Below, piece after piece: positions 45,920 through 53,371 of a stretch of DNA of 64,000 bases; the first letter of the stretch is position 1, and each line of letters begins with the position of its first letter. Source of the stretch: an uncultured Roseicyclus sp. (GTDB lineage Bacteria; Pseudomonadota; Alphaproteobacteria; Rhodobacterales; Rhodobacteraceae). Where the stretch lies: assembly GCA_947494975.1 (NCBI GenBank), contig CANLXA010000003.1:434001-498000 (forward strand), read 5' to 3'. Under the pieces are notes generated by a model that was given only the letters and a program-made list of their open reading frames with translations, was not told the origin of the DNA and searched no databases. A program made the translations under genes and the position numbers.

Positions 45920-47348
45920 TGTCATCGACATGCGCGCCCTGTTGGAGGGGGTGGATATCTTCAACGTCTCGCTGTGGCTGTGCGGGCTGTTGCTGGTTCT
46001 GGTGCTGATCGGCGTGCGCGTGGCCTTTGCGGCGGCCTTTGTGGGGATCCTGGGCCTCTGCATCTTTTTCATGGCGCGGCAGGGCTTTGATCGGGGTCTC
46101 GCAACAGCGCTTCTGACCGCCGGTCAGGTGCCGCATTCCAAAAGTTCCGGCTATGCGCTCAGCCTGATCCCGACCTTCATCCTGATCGGCTATCTCGCCT
46201 ATTACGCGGGCCTGACGAAGGCGCTCTTCGAGGCGGCGAAGCGCTGGGTCGGCTGGTTGCCCGGTGGGCTGGCCGTCTCCACGGTCTTTGCGACGGCGGG
46301 CTTTGCGGCGGTCTCCGGTGCCTCCGTGGCGACCTCCGCCGTCTTCGCGCGGATCGCCATCCCCGAAATGCTGAAGGTGGGCTACGACAAGGCCTTCGCC
46401 GCCGGTGTGGTGGCGGCAGGCGGCACGCTCGCTTCCCTGATCCCGCCCTCGGCCATCCTGGTGATCTACGCGATCATCGTCGAGGAATCGGTGGGCAAGC
46501 TGCTTCTCGCGGGTTTCCTGCCGGGTTTCGTCTCCGCCCTGATCTATGCGGGCCTTGTCACCGGCATGGCCGCGGCCAAACCGTCCCTCGGGCCGCCGGT
46601 GCGCGGCTTCACCTGGGGGGAGCGGTTCTCTTCCCTGCCCGGCACCTTCCCGATCCTCTTTGTGATCTTCATCATCATCTTCTCGATCTATTATCGCGGC
46701 GATGACGGCGCCTGGGCCACGCCCACCGAAGCCGGGGCGCTTGGGGCCTTTGTCGTCTTCGCCATGGCGATCTTCCGGGGCATGAAGTGGGATCAGCTCA
46801 AGACCGCCCTGATGGAAGCCGCAAAGCTGACCGCGATGATCTTCGCGATGATCTGGGGTGTGCTGATCTTCGTGCGGTTCCTGGGTTATGCGGACCTGCC
46901 GGACACCTTCGCCACCTTCATCGGCGGCCTCGACTACTCGCCTTACGTGATCTTGCTCTGCATCTTGCTGGTCTATGTGGTTCTGGGCATGTTCATGGAT
47001 GCGATCGGGATGCTGATCCTGACGCTGCCAGTGGCCTTTCCGGCGGTGATCGCGCTCAATGGCGGGCCCGACGTCACGCGGGAGGCCAGTGCCTTTGGCA
47101 TGAATGCCGAGGAATGCGCGATCTGGTTCGGGATCATCGTGGTGAAGATGGCGGAGCTGTGCCTGATCACGCCACCCATCGGCCTCAACTGCTTTGTCGT
47201 GGCCGGCGTCGCCAAGGATACCGGTCTGCCCATCGGCGTGCAGGATGTCTTCAAAGGGGCCACGCCTTTCTTTGCCGCGGATGTCGCCACCATCGCGGTG
47301 CTCATCGCCTTCCCGGGTATCGTCCTGTGGCTGCCCTCCCTGGTCTGA
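45912..47348 (+). CDS. dctM: TRAP transporter large membrane subunit
   Basis: A 478-residue sodium-coupled transporter subunit with twelve or more membrane helices. The family pattern GFAAVSGASVATSAVFARIAIPEM and GGTLASLIPPSAILVIY is present, as is the second scaffold repeat with TPPIGLNCFVVAGV. The first start is GTG at 45912; an ATG at 45930 is equally possible and would remove six residues. It completes the operon that imports an unidentified, probably acidic, substrate. Confidence 0.94.
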   Translation: MDNVIDMRALLEGVDIFNVSLWLCGLLLVLVLIGVRVAFAAAFVGILGLCIFFMARQGFDRGLATALLTAGQVPHSKSSGYALSLIPTFILIGYLAYYAGLTKALFEAAKRWVGWLPGGLAVSTVFATAGFAAVSGASVATSAVFARIAIPEMLKVGYDKAFAAGVVAAGGTLASLIPPSAILVIYAIIVEESVGKLLLAGFLPGFVSALIYAGLVTGMAAAKPSLGPPVRGFTWGERFSSLPGTFPILFVIFIIIFSIYYRGDDGAWATPTEAGALGAFVVFAMAIFRGMKWDQLKTALMEAAKLTAMIFAMIWGVLIFVRFLGYADLPDTFATFIGGLDYSPYVILLCILLVYVVLGMFMDAIGMLILTLPVAFPAVIALNGGPDVTREASAFGMNAEECAIWFGIIVVKMAELCLITPPIGLNCFVVAGVAKDTGLPIGVQDVFKGATPFFAADVATIAVLIAFPGIVLWLPSLV

Positions 47349-47464
47349 CCCCCGCATCTGACCCCGCATCTGACGTTGCGTCATCGGCCTCTTCCCCTTT
47401 GCAATTGCCGCGGCTAATCTCCGCGCCACCAAGGACACACATGTCCAAACCAGGGAGATAAAGA

Positions 47465-48661
47465 ATGAAAAAGTTTTTGCTGGCTTCGGCCGCAACTCTT
47501 GCCTTGACCGGTGTTGCCGCAGCTGACGGCCACCAGGGCGACGTCACGCTTGGCGTGATTCTCGGCTTCACGGGCCCCATTGAATCGATCACACCCGCCA
47601 TGGGTGACGGCGCGGAACTGGCGATGGCCGAAGTCACCGAGAGTGGTTTGCTCTTCGGCGGCGCCTCCGTCACCTCCGTCCGCGCGGACTCCACCTGCGT
47701 TGACTCGTCCGCCGCCCAGGCCGCGGCCGAGCGTCTGATCACGTCGGATGGTGTGCACGGCATCGTGGGCGCGGATTGCTCCGGCGTGACCGGCTCCATC
47801 CTCGCCAACGTCGCCGTGCCCAACGGCATGGTCATGATCTCGCCCTCGGCCACCTCGCCCGGCCTGTCGACCGCTGAAGACAACGGGTTGTTCTTCCGCA
47901 CCGCACCGTCCGACGCCCGTCAGGGTGTGGTGATGGCCGAGATCATCATGGAACGCGGCATCGACACCGTCGCGCTGACCTACACCAACAACGATTATGG
48001 CCAAGGTCTCGCCGATGCGTTCACGGCGGCCTTCGAAGAAGCCGGTGGTACCGTCACGCTCTCCGCCGCCCACGAAGATGGTCGCGCGGATTACTCCGCT
48101 GAAGTCGGCGCACTGGCATCCGCCGGTGGTGACGCACTGGTTGTGGCGGGTTACGTGGACCAGGGCGGCTCCGGCGTGATCCAGGCCTCGCTCGATACCG
48201 GCGCGTTCGACACGTTCGTCTTCCCCGACGGCATGGTCTCGCAGGCGTTGGTCGACAATTTCGGGTCCGACATCGACGGCTCGTTCGGCCAGAACCCCGG
48301 CACCGACAGCGAAGGCGCGGGCATCTATCAGGCGATGGCGGAAGAAGCAGGCTTCGACGGCACCTCGCCGTTCTCGGCGGAAAGCTATGACGCCGCGGCA
48401 CTGATCATGCTGTCCATGGCGGCCGCGGGCTCTCGCAATCCCGCCGATTACATGGGCGAGGTCATGAACGTGGCCAATGCACCGGGCACCGAGATCCTGC
48501 CGGGTCAGCTTGGCATGGCGCTTGAGATGATCGCCAATGGCGAAGACATCGACTATGTCGGCGCCTCCGCGGTGGAACTCATCGGTGGCGGCGAAAGCGC
48601 CGGCAATTACCGGGAGATCCAGATCGAAGGCGGTGAACTGGTTGTGGCCGGCTACCGCTAA
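47465..48661 (+). CDS. Liv-type ABC transporter substrate-binding protein
   Basis: A 398-residue periplasmic receptor of the LivK/amide-binding group. The signal peptide ends near VAAADG (about residue 21). The mature protein opens VTLGVILGFTGPIESI, with GIVGADCSGVTGSI and TYTNNDYGQGLADAF in the two lobes. Such receptors bind branched-chain amino acids, amides, urea or aromatic acids; the ligand is not readable here. GGGAGATAAAGA precedes the ATG. A strong hairpin terminator lies between it and the ATPase gene, so it should be made in excess. Confidence 0.92.
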   Translation: MKKFLLASAATLALTGVAAADGHQGDVTLGVILGFTGPIESITPAMGDGAELAMAEVTESGLLFGGASVTSVRADSTCVDSSAAQAAAERLITSDGVHGIVGADCSGVTGSILANVAVPNGMVMISPSATSPGLSTAEDNGLFFRTAPSDARQGVVMAEIIMERGIDTVALTYTNNDYGQGLADAFTAAFEEAGGTVTLSAAHEDGRADYSAEVGALASAGGDALVVAGYVDQGGSGVIQASLDTGAFDTFVFPDGMVSQALVDNFGSDIDGSFGQNPGTDSEGAGIYQAMAEEAGFDGTSPFSAESYDAAALIMLSMAAAGSRNPADYMGEVMNVANAPGTEILPGQLGMALEMIANGEDIDYVGASAVELIGGGESAGNYREIQIEGGELVVAGYR

Positions 48662-48682
48662 GCCCTGAGCGAGTGCAGCAAC

Positions 48683-48715
48683 AGGCAGCCCGGGACGGTC
48701 CCGGGCTGCCTTTTT
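48683..48715 (+). terminator. Attenuating terminator between binding protein and ATPase genes
   Basis: A stem of about 13 bases (AGGCAGCCCGGGA pairing with TCCCGGGCTGCCT) with a 3-base loop, followed by TTTTT. It lies 22 bases after the binding-protein stop and 18 bases before the ATPase start, so only part of the transcripts should continue into the rest of the operon. Confidence 0.9.
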
Positions 48716-48732
48716 CAAAGGGGATACCGCCC

Positions 48733-49521
48733 ATGATCGCCGTCCATGACATCCACAAGCATTTCGGTGGCTTTCACGCCGTGGATGGTGCGACCCTGAC
48801 GATCGAGACCGGTTCGATCACCGGGCTGATCGGCCCCAACGGCGCGGGCAAGACGACGCTGTTCAATGTCGTGGCCGGTGTCCTGCCGCCGACCAGCGGC
48901 ACGGTGGTGATGGATGGTGAGGACATCACCGGCCTCAAGCCGCACCAGCTGTTCGACAAGGGCCTGCTGCGCACCTTCCAGATCGCCCATGAGTTTTCCT
49001 CCATGACATGCCGCGAGAACCTGATGATGGTGCCCGGCGAACAGACCGGGGAGACGCTCTGGAACACCTGGTTCGGGCGCAAACGCATCGCGGACGAGGA
49101 ACGCGCGCTGCGCGCCAAGGCCGACGAGGTGCTGGAATTCCTGACCGTCGAGCATCTGGCCGACCATCCGGCGGGCGCGATTTCCGGCGGGCAGAAGAAG
49201 CTGCTGGAACTGGGCCGCACCATGATGGTCGACGCCAAGATCGTGTTTCTCGATGAGGTCGGCGCGGGCGTGAACCGCACGCTTCTCAACACGATCGGCG
49301 ACGCGATCCTGCGCCTGAATACCGAGCGCGGCTACACGTTTTGCGTGATTGAACACGACATGGATTTCATCGGGCGTCTGTGTGATCCGGTGATCTGCAT
49401 GGCCGAAGGCAAGGTTCTGGCCCAGGGCACGCTGGCGGAGATCAAGGCCAATGACGCCGTCATCGAGGCCTATCTGGGCACCGGCCTGAAGAACAAGGAC
49501 AAGCTGGAGGAGCCCGCGTGA
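48733..49521 (+). CDS. livG: Liv-type ABC ATPase, LivG-like
   Basis: A 262-residue ATPase. Walker A is GPNGAGKTTL (about residues 35-44); the signature is ISGGQKK, and Walker B reads KIVFLDEVGAGVN, where the usual DEP is DEV. The N terminus IAVHDIHKHFGGFHAVDGA and the closing EAYLGTG are typical of LivG. I use the ATG at 48733 with AAGGGGAT upstream. Its stop overlaps the GTG of the next gene. It powers the importer together with the LivF-like ATPase. Confidence 0.92.
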   Translation: MIAVHDIHKHFGGFHAVDGATLTIETGSITGLIGPNGAGKTTLFNVVAGVLPPTSGTVVMDGEDITGLKPHQLFDKGLLRTFQIAHEFSSMTCRENLMMVPGEQTGETLWNTWFGRKRIADEERALRAKADEVLEFLTVEHLADHPAGAISGGQKKLLELGRTMMVDAKIVFLDEVGAGVNRTLLNTIGDAILRLNTERGYTFCVIEHDMDFIGRLCDPVICMAEGKVLAQGTLAEIKANDAVIEAYLGTGLKNKDKLEEPA

Positions 49522-50096
49522 TCCGCGCCGCGCTGCTGGCCCTGACGCTTGCCGCGCCCGCCATCGCTCAGACCGCGCCCGACCAACCGAAACCCGAGGA
49601 CATCACCGCCGCCACGCCCGCCCCCGCCGGGCCGCGCGATTGCGCCCTTGTGGAGGGTCCGTTCCGGTTCTGCGGCACCTCCCCCCAATTCACCCTGGCC
49701 CCGCAGGCCGACAACGCCGACGTGACGGCCTACTACGTCACCCCCGAGGCCATTCAAGCCGTCGCGATCATCGAAACCGCAGGCCGGGCCGACGGGCTCA
49801 CCATCGACGCGCTACAGGCCGAAGCCCTTGAAATCCTGTCGGTTTCCGCAGGCATCCCGGCCGGTGATATCCCGATTCTGGGCCGCGCCTCCGTCACCAT
49901 CGACGGGCAGGATCATCCGAATTTCGTCTATTTCGGCAATGTCGACGGGGTCGGCATCGTCTATTCCAACTCCATCGTGCTGCTCGACGGGGCCGTGGCG
50001 CAATTCGTCACCCTCGATATCGGGGCCACAACCTATACCTCGCGCCACCGCGCGCTGCACGACCGCTTCGTGTCCAATGTTCAGGTGAGCTTATGA
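49518..50096 (+). CDS. Secreted protein of unknown function between livG and livF
   Basis: A 192-residue exported protein: signal peptide (MIRAALLALTLAAPAIA, cleavage near AIAQ), a Pro-rich spacer, then a globular domain with two cysteines close together (DCALVEGPFRFCG). Later segments such as ILGRASVTIDGQDHPNFVYFG and GVGIVYSNSIVLLDG suggest a beta-rich fold. No family recognised. It starts with GTG overlapping the livG stop and ends in ATGA overlap with livF, so it is tightly built into the transporter operon. Its cysteine spacing differs from the six-gene family downstream. Confidence 0.8.
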   Translation: MIRAALLALTLAAPAIAQTAPDQPKPEDITAATPAPAGPRDCALVEGPFRFCGTSPQFTLAPQADNADVTAYYVTPEAIQAVAIIETAGRADGLTIDALQAEALEILSVSAGIPAGDIPILGRASVTIDGQDHPNFVYFGNVDGVGIVYSNSIVLLDGAVAQFVTLDIGATTYTSRHRALHDRFVSNVQVSL

Positions 50097-50926
50097 CCGA
50101 CACAAACCCCTACCAGAACGACCGCGGCAACAAGGACATGTCGATCACCAATCCCCGCCCCGGCAGCACGGCCGACCCGGTCCGCCCGGGCGGCAAGGCC
50201 AAGGTGGCCGAGGCCGCTGACGCCTTCCTGATCGGCGAGGCGATGACGGGCGGCTACGGCTCGGGCGCGGATATCCTGCACAGCTGCACGATTGCCGTGA
50301 ACCCCGGCGAGATCGCGGTGATCGTGGGGCCCAACGGCGCGGGCAAATCCACCGCGATGAAGGCCGTCTTCGGGATGCTGAACCTGCGCGAAGGCCGCGT
50401 GGTGCTGGATGGCGAGGATATCTCGGCGCTCACGCCCCAGGCCCGCGTCGGCAAGGGCATGGGGTTTGTGCCGCAGACCTCGAACATCTTCACCTCCATG
50501 ACCGTGGAAGAAAACCTCGAAATGGGCGCGTTCATCCGCCGCGACGATATCCGCGCCACGATGGAGCAGATCTATGACCTGTTCCCGATCCTGCGCGACA
50601 AGCGCAAACAGGCGGCAGGTGAGCTGTCGGGCGGCCAGCGCCAGCAGGTCGCCGTGGGCCGCGCGCTGATGACCCAGCCCAAGGTCCTGATGCTCGATGA
50701 GCCCACGGCGGGCGTCTCCCCCATCGTGATGGACGAGCTGTTTGACAGGATCATCGAAGTGTCACGAACCGGTATTCCGATTTTGATGGTTGAACAAAAC
50801 GCGCGGCAGGCCCTTGAGATCGCCGATAAGGGCTATGTCCTCGTGCAGGGGCGCAACGCCTATTCCGGCACCGGCAAGGAGCTTCTGGCCGATCCGGAGG
50901 TGCGCAAATCCTTCCTCGGCGGGTGA
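50093..50926 (+). CDS. livF: Liv-type ABC ATPase, LivF-like
   Basis: A 277-residue ATPase with Walker A GPNGAGKSTAM (about residue 78), signature ELSGGQRQQVAVG and Walker B VLMLDEPTAGVSP. The conserved core starts around residue 45. The first 45 residues form an extra polar leader (MTDTNPYQNDRGNKDMSITN at its start) not usual in LivF. Internal ATG codons could shorten it, but the first ATG overlaps the previous stop. Next in the operon is the six-gene secreted family. Confidence 0.92.
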   Translation: MTDTNPYQNDRGNKDMSITNPRPGSTADPVRPGGKAKVAEAADAFLIGEAMTGGYGSGADILHSCTIAVNPGEIAVIVGPNGAGKSTAMKAVFGMLNLREGRVVLDGEDISALTPQARVGKGMGFVPQTSNIFTSMTVEENLEMGAFIRRDDIRATMEQIYDLFPILRDKRKQAAGELSGGQRQQVAVGRALMTQPKVLMLDEPTAGVSPIVMDELFDRIIEVSRTGIPILMVEQNARQALEIADKGYVLVQGRNAYSGTGKELLADPEVRKSFLGG

Positions 50927-50930
50927 CGGG

Positions 50931-51371
50931 ATGATGCGGGCCGTCCTCTCCATATCCCCGCCCATGGCGCTGTGCGCGATCTTGGGAAGCGCGGCCTTCG
51001 CCGCCATCGGAGATGAGGGTGACGGCCCAAGGCCCTTCGAGGCAGAATGCACCATCGTCGATACCTGCCGCATCGAGGGCGGCTGCGCCGATCTGCCCGC
51101 ACCGGGTGAGTTGCTTCTGCGCTTCGACGGTACGGACACCTCTCTCGGGCAAAGCGAAGCCGATCTGGAGCCGATCGACCGTTACGCCGATATCGAAGCC
51201 GTCCATCCCCTCGCCCCCATCGACACGCGCCGCTCGCTTCTCGTGGATCTGCCGCCCGAAGGGCCCGCGCGCCGATTTGCCCTTTTCGTGCAGCCCGCCA
51301 CCCCCAATGGCGCGGATCCGATCTTGCAGCGCCGCTATTTCGTGATGAGCTGTTGGGACATCCCGCAATGA
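50931..51371 (+). CDS. Four-Cys secreted family, copy 1
   Basis: A 146-residue secreted protein of unknown function, first of six paralogues. After a signal peptide (core about residues 8-24, cleavage near AFA) the mature protein carries ECTIVDTCRIEGGC, the C-X5-C-X5-C pattern, and a fourth cysteine six residues from the end (MSCWDIPQ). The rest looks beta-rich with many acidic residues. It starts 4 bases after livF and overlaps the next copy (ATGA). Two disulfides are plausible in the periplasm. Confidence 0.8.
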   Translation: MMRAVLSISPPMALCAILGSAAFAAIGDEGDGPRPFEAECTIVDTCRIEGGCADLPAPGELLLRFDGTDTSLGQSEADLEPIDRYADIEAVHPLAPIDTRRSLLVDLPPEGPARRFALFVQPATPNGADPILQRRYFVMSCWDIPQ

Positions 51372-51733
51372 GGAAGGCGGCACTTCTGGTGATGATGCTG
51401 CCCGGTGCGGCACAGGCCACGGGGCTGAATTGCACCTTCACCACGATTTGTGCGCCCCAGACCGATTGCCAGACCAACGCTGGCGTGCCGTTCACCTTCG
51501 ACGTCATCAGCGGCACGCTCAGCCTCATGGGCGCTGACGGCCCGATCATGGGCACGCCCTTGTCGAACACGACACCCCCGGCTCTCTCGGTCCTCTTCGA
51601 CACGGTGGAAAACAGCACGATCCTTCTGAGCGTCTCGCCATCCGGTGAGGCCGCGATGACGCAACACGACGTCGCGCCCGGGGACAGGATCCAGGCGATC
51701 TCCTATTTCGGCACCTGTGAGCCGGGCACATGA
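51368..51733 (+). CDS. Four-Cys secreted family, copy 2
   Basis: A 121-residue secreted protein. A signal peptide of about 17 residues ends near AQA, then NCTFTTICAPQTDC gives C-X5-C-X5-C, and the C terminus is FGTCEPGT. It is the most compact intact copy together with copy 6. The middle is rich in Ser/Thr and small residues. Start and stop overlap the neighbouring copies by ATGA. No enzyme motif is visible. Confidence 0.8.
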   Translation: MRKAALLVMMLPGAAQATGLNCTFTTICAPQTDCQTNAGVPFTFDVISGTLSLMGADGPIMGTPLSNTTPPALSVLFDTVENSTILLSVSPSGEAAMTQHDVAPGDRIQAISYFGTCEPGT

Positions 51734-52088
51734 AGATCCTGCTGGCCGCCGTCCTGCTCCTCCCCGCCACTGCGCGCGCCCATGTGCCGATCTGCGTCTT
51801 CACGCCCGAAGCCACGCCGCGGGCACTTCCTGCGCACCGGTCGAGATCACCATCGACACCCATCACGGCCCCGACACGCCCCATTTCGCCGATGGCGGCA
51901 CCACCGCCCCGATCACCGCGATCCCCGATGAAACCGTGCCTGCCCCGAGTTCCGTCACCCTGGGCCACGGCGACCGCGACATCATCACCCTGTCCAACGG
52001 CCTTGATGCCATCCACCCGCGCCATTTCACGCTGGAGGGCCACTCCGCCGCGATCAGTGCCCCCGGGCGCCGTACCAGCCTGTCCTGA
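51730..52088 (+). pseudogene. Four-Cys secreted family, copy 3, frameshifted
   Basis: Starts with a good signal peptide (MKILLAAVLLLPATARA) and the first family cysteine (PICVFTPE). After codon 27 the family-like sequence continues only in the -1 frame (AGTSCAPVEITID and on to the stop at 52088). Adding one base before the GC at 51811 would make a cysteine codon and restore C-X5-C-X6-C. The position expected for the fourth cysteine reads Arg (PGRRTSLS). A frameshift plus a lost cysteine suggests decay, although a sequencing error at 51811 cannot be excluded. Confidence 0.65.
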
Positions 52089-52103
52089 CCCAAGGAGGTT
52101 CCC

Positions 52104-52508
52104 ATGCGCGTGCCGCTTCTCGCTGCCCTCGCCATCGCAACGCCGCTTCTCGCTTCGGCCCAGGACGCGCCGGTGAACTGGACGTGCCAGCTCAACATCC
52201 TCTGCCCCGATGTCGGCGCCTGCCGCGATTGGGATCAGCGGATCACGATTGTCGAGGGCGATGACGGCTGGCGCGTGACGTGGAACGCGGATCTGCCATC
52301 GGACTATGAGTTGATCGCCGATTACCGGCCTCCCGCCGACGCCGTCGAACAGGTCCGCGTACGCAGCCTCCTGTTCCGCAACGCGCAAACGCAGGCAAGC
52401 CAGATGATCACCTTCGACAGCACCGGCGATGTCGTGGTGACGGGCCATCAGCCGCAGGCGGGCACGCGCGTGGTCTCGGGCCTCGGCAGGTGCGAGGTGG
52501 CGGAATGA
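52104..52508 (+). CDS. Four-Cys secreted family, copy 4
   Basis: A 134-residue secreted protein. The signal peptide ends near ASA-QDA (about residue 19); the motif is WTCQLNILCPDVGAC and the closing cysteine is in GLGRCEVAE. It has the best ribosome site of the cluster, AAGGAGGT 6 bases before the ATG, and is the only copy not overlapping its upstream neighbour. It may therefore restart translation after the broken copy 3. Function unknown. Confidence 0.82.
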   Translation: MRVPLLAALAIATPLLASAQDAPVNWTCQLNILCPDVGACRDWDQRITIVEGDDGWRVTWNADLPSDYELIADYRPPADAVEQVRVRSLLFRNAQTQASQMITFDSTGDVVVTGHQPQAGTRVVSGLGRCEVAE

Positions 52509-52918
52509 GGGCGCTTCTTGCCATCGCCCTGATGGCCGGGCCCGCCATGGCCGCATCGGCACAGGACGCGCTGGCCACGCGGATGACCTGCACCCTGGTG
52601 GAGATCTGCGTCGCCGATGACACCTGCCGCCCGTTTCCCTCCGGCCCCGACTTTACCCTGATGTTCGACGGGCAGGATTGGCTGTGGGACCCGGCGGCGA
52701 ACTGGGGCGGTTTCCCGGTCCTTCTGGCCCGGGATGAGGACGCGGCCCTGGCCCGTCATCTGGCCGACCCGTCTCTCGGCCTGGCTCTCATCCCCGCCGC
52801 GGCGGAGGCCGCGGACGGTGCCGTCACGCTGGATGCCATCCGCCTTGGTCGGCCGCCCGAACCCGCCCTGTCGAACCAGTGGATGCGCAATCATTGCCGG
52901 GCGGCGGCTGCGTCATGA
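52505..52918 (+). CDS. Four-Cys secreted family, copy 5
   Basis: A 137-residue secreted protein. After the signal peptide (cleavage near ASA) the motif is MTCTLVEICVADDTC, with the fourth cysteine near the end in RNHCRAAA. The segment FTLMFDGQDWLWD after the motif parallels LLLRFDGTD in copy 1, which supports common descent. ATGA overlaps on both sides. Function unknown. Confidence 0.8.
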   Translation: MRALLAIALMAGPAMAASAQDALATRMTCTLVEICVADDTCRPFPSGPDFTLMFDGQDWLWDPAANWGGFPVLLARDEDAALARHLADPSLGLALIPAAAEAADGAVTLDAIRLGRPPEPALSNQWMRNHCRAAAAS

Positions 52919-53271
52919 TCCGCATCGCCCTTGCCCTTGCCGTCATCGGCCCGCCCGCCGCCGCCGAGCCCTGGACCTGCCAGATGACCGTGCGCTGCCA
53001 GAATGTCGATTGTGACGCCATCGACGATACCTATGGTATCATCGCCGCCGACCATGAGGGGCAATTGTTCCTCACCACCCCCGCAGGCGACCGCCCCGTG
53101 CAAAGGCTGAGCCCCCAGGGCCACCTGCCCGCCGCCTATGCCGGGGCCAGTGAAGCCGCCATCGGGGAGCTTCTGACGATCCTCGACGATGGCCGCGCGC
53201 TGCTGTCGGTCCACGGCCATGACGGCCCGGCGCGCACCACCACCCTTTTCGGCACATGTGCACCGCTATGA
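52915..53271 (+). CDS. Four-Cys secreted family, copy 6
   Basis: A 118-residue secreted protein. The signal peptide ends near AAA-EPW; the motif is WTCQMTVRCQNVDC, with one residue fewer between the second and third cysteine. The C terminus LFGTCAPL is nearly that of copy 2 (YFGTCEPGT). WTCQ also opens the motif of copy 4. It is the last copy; 100 bases without a gene separate it from livH. Confidence 0.8.
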   Translation: MIRIALALAVIGPPAAAEPWTCQMTVRCQNVDCDAIDDTYGIIAADHEGQLFLTTPAGDRPVQRLSPQGHLPAAYAGASEAAIGELLTILDDGRALLSVHGHDGPARTTTLFGTCAPL

Positions 53272-53371
53272 GGCGCCAAATCCAATCCGCATCTGGTCAT
53301 TACACCGATGTATCATTAGACAAATCCGGCAAGCGCCACCAAAAGGCGCAGCACCACAGGGGAGAGATTGC

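Noticed and set aside
47349-47375. Short direct repeat of CCCCGCATCTGA after dctM
   Set aside because: Only two copies over about 25 bases and no sign of a mobile element or attachment site.
51546-52562. 338-codon minus-strand frame across the four-Cys genes
   Set aside because: Considered as an explanation for the broken copy 3, but the plus-strand genes show signal peptides, ATGA overlaps and a strong Shine-Dalgarno, while the minus frame shows nothing.
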